Source: Stentor coeruleus (taxonomy: Eukaryota > Ciliophora > Heterotrichea > Heterotrichida > Stentoridae). Taken from it: a DNA stretch of 46,534 bases. Of the stretch, positions 32,701-42,653 are shown in pieces (within the stretch, counting starts at the first letter, position 1; every line of letters starts with the position of its first letter). Below the pieces are notes generated by a model, which was not told the origin of the DNA, did no database searches, and saw only the letters and a list, made by a program, of their open reading frames with translations. The translations under genes and the position numbers were made by a program. The stretch is from positions 1 to 46,534 of the forward strand of contig MPUH01000549.1 of the NCBI GenBank assembly GCA_001970955.1, given 5' to 3'.

Positions 32701-33449
32701 GCTAGACTACAGATAGAACCGATATGGGATTTTAGGTTAAGAACTTCTTCGCATAAGTTCATGTCGTAAACTCTTATAAGACAGTCTTCGCCACCAGAAA
32801 ACACGTACTTGCCACAGCCGGAAAGAGCTAAACTTTTACTCATGCCTGTATGTTTCATTAAACACCCTTTGCTTGATCTTTCATTCAAATCCCACATCCT
32901 CAAAGTTGTATCATCACTAACAGTAAAAGCTAATTGTTTCTCATAATTAATCTCACATTTATTCACTGCCATAAGATGACCTGTTAATTCAAACTCCAAC
33001 TCAAACCTTGGTAGTTTATAAACTCTAACAATTGGAGTTTCACCAACTACAATAGCCCTTTCATGCTCTTCATCAAGTCTAATACTGTTAATTTGCCCAA
33101 TATTCAAAGGAATATCATCAATAATTTTCGCTTCTTTTAAATCATATCGTGACAAGTTCCCATTAGAAGACCCAAAAAGCACAACATCAGAATCTGAAGA
33201 TATTTCTAAGCAAACTATAGAAAAAGGTGTTGAAATAGTTGTTTCTGAGTTTTTTAGTATATAAGCACTTGCTTCTGATTGTAAAGCATTTAGATCTTGC
33301 TGTTCTGGACTTAGTTGAACTTTGACTCGGGATTTTCTTACTTCTCTTTTTACTGCTTGACCCATGATGAATGAATTGAAGAATGAATTGGTGTTTAAAG
33401 TGTCTCTACGGACTGAATTTCTTACTAAAGGACTTTTTAGTTCATCCAT
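29775..33449 (-). CDS. WD40-repeat / TRP-like cation channel fusion, 1224 aa
   Basis: Residues about 75-640 are a run of some 13-14 WD40 blades, with units such as TTLRMWDLNE, NLVIVWSILDF, SSMRVWDLMK, KVLIWDLNTW and KTIRIWDILS. That is enough for two beta-propellers. Residues 640-870 form a linker with a possible degenerate repeat. Residues about 885-1100 carry six hydrophobic segments, a pore-like loop (NLVLGNFEPEELD) before the last, and a final segment ending IMLNLLISIIGDTYDRV. That ending matches the S6/TRP-box region of TRPV-like channels. The last 120 residues are a charged coiled coil. A membrane cation channel with a cytosolic propeller sensor or scaffold is the inference; gating is unknown. 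The frame is continuous and needs no intron. Confidence 0.85.
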   Translation of the reverse strand: MDELKSPLVRNSVRRDTLNTNSFFNSFIMGQAVKREVRKSRVKVQLSPEQQDLNALQSEASAYILKNSETTISTPFSIVCLEISSDSDVVLFGSSNGNLSRYDLKEAKIIDDIPLNIGQINSIRLDEEHERAIVVGETPIVRVYKLPRFELEFELTGHLMAVNKCEINYEKQLAFTVSDDTTLRMWDLNERSSKGCLMKHTGMSKSLALSGCGKYVFSGGEDCLIRVYDMNLCEEVLNLKSHIGSICSLAVNFDSTLLASGGADNLVIVWSILDFTPMHVFTEHTGIINTLKFTEETNFLVSGSTDSSMRVWDLMKDRREISLNSHMAQVKDLLITPYNESIVSCSEDKSLKIWSFPEFMEECNFKILNNNFNSVIEANGDIVSCGSDHQIRFWSRNSDEAGVIGSTTGIGLKCSMSLDGEKLAIGDDYGNLYIFSKDYTHIKDFQAHKGPIRDMCFISTGELITGGGDSKVLIWDLNTWENKQLRGHQQSIWCIGYCPSHLSENILVSGSSDKTIRIWDILSIQEISVLQVQEQATSLCITNDGRYVISGGINGTVIIWNIAENVEESIFNLHTEMVTGIYVTDDCQTILSASKDRSIHVISLMYRIPVSFMTRKQPILCLTITENCEDIITGEYQMIYIQDNPITSSKTRILGPEDNVQKYLTYMKNILTGNSVPHDITMDKFVVLPYFFNTLHFYTFLGLRDYLNASLIETAPIIPSKNGYHPLYISLLKGLKGIRDDIVDALIAIGTNNPFLFQILENVIIEMNNKSFPKLGNIYEAIYQPAMRRSLPKFCSPDIDFPIVIISCHPRIRPEDFFNSEDISTHGKGILFKESYVRINYTMGSKGSIEFLESLANCTNLNVMRSPLIQAMVAYKWENAKYPMMVQGICFYVYLLILSVYTAFLSEISKVSGDSFWPGFGLFFCNTLLLLYELFQISVSGAFYFTYLWNYIDWSRGIMLYAYIIITWTGEWQDASYSVFSLVIFLSFLRGISYFRLFKLTRYLINLLFQVCKDIQGFLILLVYSTLSFCFLFIVLNRCEETETIKCEPKSFSMYLMTSYNLVLGNFEPEELDIVEYACLTFALMINPIIMLNLLISIIGDTYDRVQSDSLSADMKELMDMIQEVENMMFFRRNSNKLQFFQECTEFEKQDQEASWEGKLRALQSMIEGIESKNYENNQNLLKKVKLQDKLLQIQSEKIEILTKHVFEQEKEKIKEKVSKKISQ

Positions 33450-34090
33450 TATGTATTATAAAAAATTTTTGTTGCAGAGTTTCATGTGGTTTTTAAAGCT
33501 TTTTGAAGTGGAAGATTTAGCTCGGCTTGGGTTTTTGGGGTTTAAATGAAGAAATTAGCATTGGATTAGTTTAAAAAAGTGTGGTTTTAGATTGGGTAGG
33601 AGAAAAGGATTAGTTTAAAAAAGTATGGTTTTAGATTGGGTAGGAGAAAAGGGTTTTGATAGGATAAATAATTTTTTGCTGTTGTTGGGAAGGATAGTTT
33701 ATTTATGATTTTGATAATGGTACTTGTTTTTGTTGTATAGATAGTATTTGGTGTTATGCTTTAGGATGGATATAGAGAGGATTGTAACGATTGAAATGAT
33801 AAAAATAGATAATGATAGAATTATTAAGCGTTTTGGAAGAGAGATAAGAAATAGGCTGGGGGAAAATATTAGATAAAGATTTCAAGATAATGCTAGGACT
33901 TTAAAAATGTTTTTTGGATAATTTTTATATAAATTTCGATAGAAAATGTATCAATTTTTTTGTAAGAAATGTAATTCTAATGGAAAATTGTATAATTAAG
34001 CTAGAATTACTATGAGTCTATTCTGATATATTATATCTAAGTAAGTTGATATGTAATTAATACTTTATATAGTTTAAAAGGAAATACAGC
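33450..34090. other. Intergenic, upstream of the channel gene
   Basis: G/T-rich throughout, as upstream of most minus-strand genes here. Contains a 44-nt tandem duplication (33563-33650). No gene seen. Confidence 0.5.
33563..33650. repeat. 44-nt tandem duplication
   Basis: Copies 33563-33606 and 33607-33650 differ by one base (AAGTGTGG versus AAGTATGG). No N between them. Same character as the gap-flanking repeats. Confidence 0.85.
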
Positions 34091-35220
34091 TTAATTCTTT
34101 TCATCTAAAAATTATTCTTGACTCATACCTTTCCTCTTCCTTTCTTTGACTAAATTTTTGTCCTTTTGGGTCTCTTCTAGTCCCTTCAGTCTATATTTTA
34201 TTTTGTTTTTTGGCTTGTTAACTTCTAGCTTTGGTTTCTTGAACTTCAGAATTGAGATATTTATGTTGATGTCTCTAAGCTTAATATTCCTTATTTCCGA
34301 TGCTTTCCATAAGGAAATCTTTTATTTTATCTTGTAAAATACTGACCCATAGATTTATTTCTGGTACTTTGGAAAAGATTCTGGGTCTGAACACTTACTA
34401 TATGAATTTTATAAATAGTCCTAACTACCAGGTGAACTTTTTTACTTTTATTCTGAATTGGTTTTGCCCATTTGCCTTTTCCAGATCTAGTTTTTTTGAT
34501 ATCCGGGTCTTTAAGTCTAATGCGACTCTGTTGCAAATATTCTCAATTTCTATCCTGACCTCCTCTTTGTTCTCTGATTTTTTTCAAGATTTACTTTCAG
34601 GTATAAAGTAATAAAAATTCTATTTTCTTTAGAGCACAGACTAATTCTTTAAATTTTTTTGATTTTCCCTTGTATTTCCAGTTAAGTTTTTTTTAGGGGT
34701 TTAGGATTTATTGTTTTAACTTTAGAATCTAAATTCTAAAAATTTCTTTTACTTTGAAATTAGTTATTCATATCATAGCTTTTTTCACCTTGAAATAGGT
34801 AAATATTAATCAATTAGTTTATCTTCTCTATTTTTCTTAGAGGATTTCTAATACTGCATTGTCTTTTCTAGATAATTTTACTTTTTCTTATTCTTTGGGA
34901 TAGCTTTTAAAAATTTCAAGTGATTTTTATATTGGCTTCATGAAAGTCTTCCTAAACAAAAATTAAAGTCTCTGTCGAAAATAGTACATTCATTTGTTTT
35001 TGATGATTTGACTGTGCTTTTTTTTCGTAAAGATCATTCAAAAAACTAAATGGGGTTGCTTCTAGAGCTCCTTATCAGGATGTTTATATATTTGAATTTC
35101 ATAAAGAGCTCTAAAGATAGTTTATTCATCCCTATAGTATTTTCTTAAGAACTTATAACTTCTAACTGATTCAACAACAAGTTTTAAGTTTGTAAAATCC
35201 ATTTTAATTCTTTTACTCTA
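34090..35220 (-). pseudogene. Pyrimidine-rich island, possible decayed minus-strand gene
   Basis: On the plus strand this stretch is T/C-rich, unlike the G/T or A/C blocks around it, so the minus strand is purine-rich like sense mRNA. Minus-strand translation gives broken protein-like pieces: MDFTNLKLVVESVRSYKFLR near 35.2 kb, NDLYEKKAQSNHQKQMNVLF near 35.0 kb, ENICNRVALDLKTRISKKLD near 34.5 kb and KVPEINLWVSILQDKIKDFL near 34.3 kb. They are separated by stops and frame changes that no 15-nt intron explains. Several pieces join if TAA and TAG are read as Gln, but the number of such codons is about what chance gives in this composition. No family recognised; it may be noncoding. Confidence 0.25.
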
Positions 35221-35312
35221 AACAAAAACTGCTGTTTATGATTATTAAAAGTTGTTATAGAATATCAAAGCTGTATATTTCAACTCTTGAAAATTTTTAA
35301 AGAATGATTATC

Positions 35313-35326
35313 AACACCCTAACACC
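35313..35326. repeat. Interstitial telomere-like site
   Basis: AACACCCTAACACC is 14 nt of perfect CCCTAACA repeat (C-strand). It is the longest internal match I found and is oriented as a left-hand telomere for the DNA to its right. Confidence 0.5.
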
Positions 35327-37811
35327 TTAATTTAAAAAAAATAGAAAAACAGTATAATTTTACTACATATTTTCCTAGTTTATTTAAAAAATCTACTCTG
35401 CTCTCTTCGAATAATATCAAAAGAAACCTTTTTAAAACTATATGAGAAATCTAGCATAATAGCAAACTTCAAAACCAATCTAAAAAAAAAATCATTCATC
35501 AAAATACATAAAAACTTTACTAAAAATAAATAAACCTAATTAAACTCATATAAATTAGTCTAAAATTCATCCTAAAATTTATAATCCAAAAAAGGTATCA
35601 TCCTTGTAAAAATATTCTTAATAAACTAAATTACAACTTCTTATATAATTTCCCAATACACCATATAAATCTTATTATCTCTTCAAACTTTAAAATCATA
35701 ACACCTAAAATCTATTTCTATAAACATCACAACATATTTTTTTTAAAAAAAACACGAATTCTAATAAAAAATCACTACCAAATCTCACAGCATAAATCAA
35801 AATTCCTTTAAAGATTCTCTAAAACTGTTTATGATAAATTCAATAATTTTAAATAAAATACTCATTATGACATACATAAAAATATGAACACCCTTATTAT
35901 AATAAAATTAATTATTTGGCTTGTGGTCAAATATTAAAGGACAATTTTATATTTAAGATAATAACAAAAAAGCATATAATTAGAACTGGTGTTCCTTAAA
36001 AGGTAGTAGAATTAAATGGATTCAGGTATTTTTTAGTGTTTATGTCCTTAGAAGCAAATTTTATATCCTTTTCAACTTGGTAGAAAATTTTTTTACAAAT
36101 ATCCCAATTTTGGGTAAATATATCTTTGTTATACTGACTAGTGTGCACATTAACTGAGAGATTTTGGTTTTGTTGTTTAGAAGTGGAAGTATGATTATTA
36201 TATGATTTATTTGTAGGGTAATGCTTGAATAGGTTAAAGATAGATAGCCAAGGCTATTAGAGTTTGAGAAATGGTTGGTAAAGAGGATTTATTATGAATA
36301 TTCTTATTACATAATATAATTTTTTTCCTAGAATTCAAAACTCAAGCAATAATCTTACTATTAAAAAAAAAAAAACCCTGCATCCTCCCAAAGCACACAT
36401 TTCGCCATATTCCACCTTCTAAAACAATATAAATTAAACTAATTAAAAAACTCATAATCTCTATCCTAATCCTCCCATCTCAAAAAATTCAAAAATCTTA
36501 ACTTCAAATTCTTTATTTATAACATAAAACTTTAACACTTCTTTAATTCTTATAAATTTTAAATTATAAAAAATAACAATTTCTCATTCAGTTCATAAAG
36601 TCCAATTTACTTTCTAATCTTATTTTCACATAAAAACCAACCTTCTTACTTATCCTTAAAACCCAAATCTAATTTTTAATTTATAATTTTCATATTCATA
36701 TACAAAAAAAAAGAATTTCTCCATACAAATCCTTAGGATATTTTAATCTTGGTTTATTAAACATTTGTTATTTTTGCACACTAAGATTAAGAAATCTTTC
36801 CTTAAAAGTTTGATAAAAATCTTATTAATAAGCATTAAAAATCATATAGAAAATGGTAATTAAAGTTTAGGACCTTTTATAATAATGGAATTAAATAATC
36901 GCAAATTTAAGAGAGCAAAAGATATTTTTTACAATGCTTTTTATTCCTCCAGAATGCAGTTGGATGTATAGGAAGAGTATATCTAAGTGAAAAAATTATA
37001 GACAATTTAAAATGGGAATTGTGGACAGGATTTGTTATGGGATTTTTGATAATTATAAGAAAGCATGTGATAGGAAAAATATATTTTACGAATATAAAGT
37101 TGAGAAAATAATAAATAATGATAGGAAATTAGATTGGATTTGGGATGAATATAATAAGTGAAATGTATATAGAATCGATTAAATTATGTGAGTTTTTTAG
37201 GCAAATTTTGAAATTTTATAGGTCTGATCAGGGGAAATACGATTTGGAGAGAGATGGTAGGATTTTTATAGTTTTTGTGTTGGAAAAAACTTTTTTTTTA
37301 AGGATAGAATGAGATTTTTAAGGAAAATTGTATTTGAAAGTATATTAGGTTTGATATAAGGAAATATGCGAGAGAAGTCTGAGGGTTAGACTTGAGAATT
37401 TTTTAGCTGAAATAAGGGCTTTTTTGATTATAAACTATGGGCGATAGGAATCAGGAGGAATTTAGGGGAAATTTGATTGAAAATAATCAGATTTATGTAT
37501 AGATTATGTTGTTTGATTCTTAAATAAGTTTAAGTGCTAAGATAAGCTAGATTATGATGAGATTTAAGTATGTATAGATGAAATACAAAAAAAAAACTAT
37601 ATCATGGGAAATTTACTATAGGAATTTTGGTTTTTTGATATTGGAAGTTGTAACTTTTTATCCTTTTAGCATTTTAGCTTTAAGGCTTTAGGATGTGCAT
37701 TTTATAGTAAATTCGGTATGTAATATCTTAAAAGCCTTAAAGTTTTAAGTGATGCTATATAGAAAATAGATAAATCTGATCTTGAAAAATTAGTAGTTTT
37801 TACTATAAGAG

Positions 37812-37895
37812 TTGTATATATAAAAAATTATATTGAATTGTTAACATCTAGATTTGTATATATAAAAAATTATATTGAATTTTTAACATCTAGAT
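37812..37895. repeat. 42-nt tandem duplication
   Basis: Copies 37812-37853 and 37854-37895 begin TTGTATATATAAAAAATTAT and differ by one base (GAATTGTT versus GAATTTTT). Confidence 0.85.
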
Positions 37896-38662
37896 AGCTT
37901 TTATATATAAATAACTTTTTTATATATTAATATGATTAGAAATATTAGTTTTTGTATATCATTTTTAATTTTAAGTGTATGGAATTTTTTAATTTTTAAG
38001 GTAGTTTGTGTAAGGTAAGTTAGAATAGGATTAAGTTTGTACTGTACGTATTTTTTAACTTAATAATGATTAGACAAACTATCATCATATTATACTTTTA
38101 ATAATTTTTTAACACTTACATATTGTAATTATAAAGATAACCTCCTTCTTCGAAAAAATATTAAAAACTATAACTTTTTTATCATCTGATGGCAAAAGCA
38201 TGCTTATGTAAATTTACTTTGTATTATTTTATTATAAAACGTGGTTTTAAGGACTATTTCAGCAAAAGGCCGATTTTATTCTATAAACTTAGAACTGCAA
38301 CAATAAAAATTCAGTCTAAAGTTCAATTATGGTTCCTAAATAAATCAGATTTTAGATAACCGATACAATAATAATTAAGTTTAGCATGTTAAATGAATAA
38401 TTAGGTTTAGGATTTTGTAATAGTGACAAATATTCATAAGATTACGAGGAATAGAAAAATAGAATTAGTATAGTTTATACATGTAATAAATTAATTAAAA
38501 ACTTGATTTAACATTCTAATTCTCAAAACATAAGAAAATTATCTCATCTTAAGTCCAAATCAACGCACACAAATTTGAGAAGTGTAAACAATCCAACCGA
38601 ATTTCTTTGAGTTTTACTTCTAAGATAAAATCTACTCAAGAAAAACCCACAAATAAATATAC

Positions 38663-38787
38663 CACCCAATATTCTATCTCATTAATAAATTTTTTATTCG
38701 ACTTTAAAAATTATTCACAATATTNCACCCAATATTCTATCTCATTAATAAATTTTTTATTCGACTTTAAAAATTATTCACAATATT
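38663..38787. repeat. 62-nt direct repeat around N at 38725
   Basis: Bases 38663-38724 recur exactly at 38726-38787, in the A/C-rich leader of MTG1. Unmerged contig overlap. Confidence 0.92.
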
Positions 38788-38887
38788 CAACAAGCCTCTC
38801 CAAATAACCTTAATCCTCCTTTATTATAACTATTATTATTCTAATCTCTTCCATTCCAACAAATTTCCAAACAAATTTTCTAATAAA

Positions 38888-39736
38888 ATGCGTACATATT
38901 TCCCCTGTCCAAGCATAAACTGGTATCCCGGACATATGTACAAAGCTACCAAAAACATCTCTAAAAAACTTCATCAAGTCGACATTTTCCTCGAAGTTCG
39001 TGACGCTCGGGCTCCTTTATCATCAGGTAATAATTTGCCCATAAACAAAACCAAAATAATAATCCTCAACAAAATCGATCTTTGTTCAGTCGCTTACACA
39101 CAAAAACTCATGGAAAAAATGAAACAATCAGGTGAGCACATAATAATGTATTCAGCAACAACAAATCAAAACATAAACACATTATTAAAACTCATCAAAG
39201 AAATCGCCCCTGCAAAATTCCAAACCGTAGGTAGTTGGATGATGATAGGAGGTGTGCCAAATGTTGGTAAAAGTTCAATAATCAATAGTTTTCGAGCACA
39301 TTCAAGAGGATTTACAAATAAAAATCCAGCAAAAATAGGACCTGAACCTTGTGTGACAAAAAGTATTAGTGGATTTAAAGTATCAATGAATCCTATTATA
39401 TATTTAGTTGATACACCTGGGATTATGATGCCGAAATTAGAGAATAATGAACAAGCTATGAAATTAGCGCTGATTGGGGCTATAAAAGATGAGATTGTTG
39501 GAGTCGATGTTATTGCTGATTATATGCTGTTTTGCTATAATAAAATTGGGAATTTTAATTATGTGGAAAAGTTGAAGTTGAAAGAACCTGTAGATACTTT
39601 GAATGATTTGATGGCAATACTTAAACCGAGGTATAATTGGGATGAATTGTCGATTGCTAAAAATGTGTTGAAGATGTTTAGGGAAGGGAAGTTTGGTAGA
39701 ATAACTTTAGATAAACAAAGCCAATTGGCTGATTAA
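38888..39736 (+). CDS. MTG1: Circularly permuted GTPase, MTG1/RbgA family
   Basis: A mitochondrial (or organellar) large-ribosomal-subunit assembly GTPase by family. The G motifs come in permuted order: NKID (G4) at 61-64, then the P-loop GGVPNVGKSS at 121-130, then DTPG (G3) at 175-178. The YlqF/RbgA N-terminal signature WYPGHM is at 13-18, followed by VDIFLEVRDARAPLS. The segment between RAPLS and NKID is some residues shorter than usual, with no sign of a frameshift. The C-terminal region (ELSIAKNVLKMFREGKFGRI) is the family's helical tail. 282 aa is slightly short but complete. No intron and no clear targeting peptide. The start ATG is the first after an A/C-rich leader. Confidence 0.92.
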   Translation: MRTYFPCPSINWYPGHMYKATKNISKKLHQVDIFLEVRDARAPLSSGNNLPINKTKIIILNKIDLCSVAYTQKLMEKMKQSGEHIIMYSATTNQNINTLLKLIKEIAPAKFQTVGSWMMIGGVPNVGKSSIINSFRAHSRGFTNKNPAKIGPEPCVTKSISGFKVSMNPIIYLVDTPGIMMPKLENNEQAMKLALIGAIKDEIVGVDVIADYMLFCYNKIGNFNYVEKLKLKEPVDTLNDLMAILKPRYNWDELSIAKNVLKMFREGKFGRITLDKQSQLAD

Positions 39737-40120
39737 ATAGAATTAGTTTTTTTGGTTATGAGGATTTATAATGAAGTGGGTGTGATAAAGGTTGTTGGAG
39801 GTAAAGAATTTAGGGGATTTTATATTAAAGAGTTTTGGATTTGTTATAAGGTTTATGGATATTGAAAATAAATGAGTTTTTGTTATAAGGTTTATGGATA
39901 TTGAAAATAAATGAGTTTTTTTTGATGAAATGATAAATGTTAACTTTATTAAATCGGAATAATAAGTGTTTTTATTAGAAAAAACATTAAGTAGTATATG
40001 ATTTAAAAGTATNGGATATTGAAAATAAATGAGTTTTTTTTGATGAAATGATAAATGTTAACTTTATTAAATCGGAATAATAAGTGTTTTTATTAGAAAA
40101 AACATTAAGTAGTATATGAT
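39737..40120. other. Intergenic, convergent
   Basis: G/T-rich along most of its length and filled with duplications (39841-39918 and the pair around N at 40013), so its true length is probably about 220-270 nt. No gene. Confidence 0.55.
39841..39918. repeat. 39-nt tandem duplication
   Basis: Copies 39841-39879 and 39880-39918, each starting TTGTTATAAGGTTTATGG. Directly next to the gap-flanking repeat at 39896-40126. Confidence 0.85.
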
Positions 40121-40126
40121 TTAAAA
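39896..40126. repeat. 113-nt direct repeat around N at 40013
   Basis: Bases 39896-40008 recur at 40014-40126. The second copy reaches the stop codon of the neighbouring minus-strand gene. Confidence 0.9.
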
Positions 40127-40693
40127 ATTAGAGTAATAAGATACATCGATCCTATCCTCATCGTATTCTGATAAACGACGTTTTTTTGGCATAAATAGTT
40201 TTGAATGTATATTACTAGGTCTGAAGTGTAATGGATTGCTTTTTGGAGGATTGTTAAAAATACAAAGGGTATTTTCTGTAAAAATCGGGCTTTTCGTTCG
40301 TTTATCTAGTGTTTTTATTGGTTTCTGCGATGTAAGTTTTTTCAAACTTGTGTATTTTGTCCTTGTTTCACTTTTTTTCACAGGCATTTTATATTTCAGC
40401 ACATACTTAGTCCTCTTAATTCCTATATTTTCTCCTAAGCATCGCATTTCATAATCATTAGCTCTTAATCTATTCAAACTCCTCTCAATAGCATCTTTAA
40501 CTGCTTGAAGGTCTGGTTTAGGCTTGCTAAAGTTTCTAATAAGTGAGGGGCTTTGTATAAGTTCTCTATGCTCTCTTGGGGAAATTTTAGGCAAAATTCG
40601 TTCTTTTCCAAATTTTTTGAGGTTACTCATGCTTTTTGGGTATAAAATCTCAATATCATGATTAACTAATTCTTTGATGTTTGTATAACTCAT
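40121..40693 (-). CDS. Hypothetical basic protein, 190 aa
   Basis: Not recognised. Basic, Lys/Arg/Ser/Pro-rich, with one helical stretch (DLQAVKDAIERSLNRLRAND) and otherwise probably disordered. No membrane segment. The minus-strand codons are regular and the start ATG is the first in frame. Its flanks are unusual: G/T-rich on its 3' side and A/C-rich upstream on the plus strand, the reverse of most minus-strand genes here. Confidence 0.6.
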   Translation of the reverse strand: MSYTNIKELVNHDIEILYPKSMSNLKKFGKERILPKISPREHRELIQSPSLIRNFSKPKPDLQAVKDAIERSLNRLRANDYEMRCLGENIGIKRTKYVLKYKMPVKKSETRTKYTSLKKLTSQKPIKTLDKRTKSPIFTENTLCIFNNPPKSNPLHFRPSNIHSKLFMPKKRRLSEYDEDRIDVSYYSNF

Positions 40694-41610
40694 TTTATAA
40701 TGCTGTTTATAATATTAGAAAAGATTTTTCCTCATTATAAAAAGGGATTATCACTATATAATCTATATTAAAATCTCAATAATTACTAGATCATAAACCA
40801 ATACATTATCCCAGCACTTTTAAATAATAAAAATGAGCCTTTAAAATAAGAATTCAGCTCTATTTATCTGACTTAAAAAACCGTTCACATACTCTTTTCT
40901 AAAAATAACTAATAAATAATGCCTATCATATATCAAAACATTATACTTTAAAATTATATATATATTTATCACAACATTAACAATCTTTTCAAATACACAC
41001 TAGCAACTTGTCTAATCTTTTTACACACCACAATCCTCAAATTATACTCATCAAAGATTAACAAAATCTGTTTTTTTACTCATATTGACATAAATATAAC
41101 AATTTTTAATATAATTATTTTAGATATTAAGATAAAACTTTTGGGTTTTAAAGATTTAATTTAGTCTTTTATGTGAAAACTAGTTTATTTTGAGCTATTT
41201 ATAGTTGATTAAGTATAGGATAAAATGATAAGTCATTATATTTGTGAATAAAACATTAGGTTAGGATTTAAATATTTTTCCAAGAATTTAGAGTTTTCAA
41301 GGAACTTTCTTTAGATTTTAGTTTAGATTGGAAGAAAGGGTATTTTAGAAGAAATGCAATTTTTGAGTTTTTAGTAAGTTTGTGTAATCTTCCTACGTTA
41401 TAGGAATTTCTCTTTACATGATTTTTTTTTTGATATAAGAAAAATCATCTTTCTACGATTTGAGAATTTGATGATTGGAAAATACAATAAGATTTCGAAA
41501 GACCATTTTATAATTTGGATATAAAGGGTATTTTCAAGGTTAACAATCATGACTTAAAATTATAATGATTTTCAGAGGATGCCTAGTTTATATAATTTAA
41601 GGTCATAATA
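40694..41610. other. Intergenic with reversed skew order
   Basis: A/C-rich from about 40750 to 41090 and G/T-rich from about 41100 to 41600. The order is opposite to most other intergenic regions in this window. No gene seen. Confidence 0.55.
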
Positions 41611-42653
41611 ATGATATCATTATTCGATACAAAAAAGATTTTTCATCTAAAAATATTTAAATATAATTATATGCTGAAAGAACAAGAAAATTCAAGGAAA
41701 TATGGATCAAGATCTCCACCTTTATCCAGCATGTTAAACCACTCTAATCAAAGCAAAATGAGACGTAGTATAAGTCCTAAACGATACTGTGCAATTATAG
41801 AGAACATAGAATCCCGCAAATCATCCTGTCAAGCAAATTCTCTAACCCACAACATTCCAGTAAAAATCCCAGACACTTCATCAGGAATCCGTTCTAGTGG
41901 GCATATCACAAAGTTTTCCCTCTCAAACACAAACGTGAAATCCAAAAAAAAGTCCACCCCACGTCAATCCGAAAACATTATTGGCATCAAAAAAACATGT
42001 CAAAAACCAGCCCCAGTAAAAAAACCAGGCACTTCAGATTTCAAAAATGAAAATCTCAATATTTATCTCAAAGCAAAACATGGAATTAAACATAAAATCC
42101 AAGAATACCAAAGCCGTCTAAACTCAGCAATGTTCAACGACATCCATTCTCCCTCAAAGCAAAACATGGAATTAAACATAAAATCCAAGAATACCAAAGC
42201 CGTCTAAACTCAGCAATGTTCAACGACATCCATTCTCCCGCTTTAAAACCTGAAGACTCATTCCCAAAGCCTGAAAATAAGAGAATCCCTTTATCAGTCT
42301 TAAGTTTACAGCCAAAACCCCCTCGTTCTAAAGCAAGGTCGACTTCTTCTGATAAAAGAAAACTCCCATCTAGATATTTGAGAATAGAAATATCAGAAAC
42401 TTTACCTAAAAAAAACCCTGAACCTAAGCCGAATTATATAGAAATGGACTTAAAGCTTATTCAAGATACAAATTCAGAGACTCTACTTAAAAATCTTGAA
42501 GCTGATAAAATCACCCGCCTTCATAGGGAGGTGTTAAGAAACAATAGTATTTTAAAAAATGCTTATGAAGAAGAAAGTTGGAATTGGAGCTCACCTGAAA
42601 TTAGCCCAGTAAAACAAAGGGTAGTGCAGTTTTCAAATAATTTAAAAGATTAA
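41611..42653 (+). CDS. Hypothetical basic protein, frame broken by an 86-nt duplication
   Basis: Not recognised. The sequence as given has two frames, 41611-42207 and 42216-42653. Each covers one copy of an exact 86-nt tandem duplication (42067-42238). Because 86 is not a multiple of 3, the duplication shifts the frame. With one copy removed the frames join exactly, giving about 318 aa. The protein is Ser/Pro/Lys-rich and largely disordered, with a helical C-terminal part (EADKITRLHREVLRNNSILK). Met21 (41671) may be the real start. I read the break as an assembly error, not gene death, since both halves are otherwise intact. Confidence 0.65.
42067..42238. repeat. 86-nt exact tandem duplication in a coding region
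   Basis: Copies 42067-42152 and 42153-42238. It shifts the reading frame of the gene at 41611-42653. Confidence 0.93.

Larger units (their letters stand above)
35221..38887. other. Gene desert with alternating skew blocks
   Basis: No ORF here looks real; 38607-38807 is low-complexity and crosses an assembly gap. Composition alternates: A/C-rich about 35.28-35.88 kb, G/T-rich 35.92-36.30, A/C-rich 36.33-36.75, G/T-rich 36.78-38.05, then mixed to A/C-rich before the MTG1 start. It includes a telomere-like 14-mer (35313-35326), a 42-nt duplication (37812-37895) and an N gap (38725). No tRNA or other RNA gene recognised. Confidence 0.5.

Noticed and set aside
34300..34611. 103-codon plus-strand ORF in the pyrimidine-rich island
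   Set aside because: Phe/Leu/Ser-rich translation expected from T/C-rich DNA; the opposite strand looks more coding-like.
35221..38600. tRNA or snRNA genes in the desert
   Set aside because: I looked for cloverleaf arms and conserved boxes and found none; a covariance search would be decisive.
38607..38807. ORF spanning the N at 38725
   Set aside because: Crosses a duplicated assembly gap and repeats itself; it lies in the leader of MTG1.
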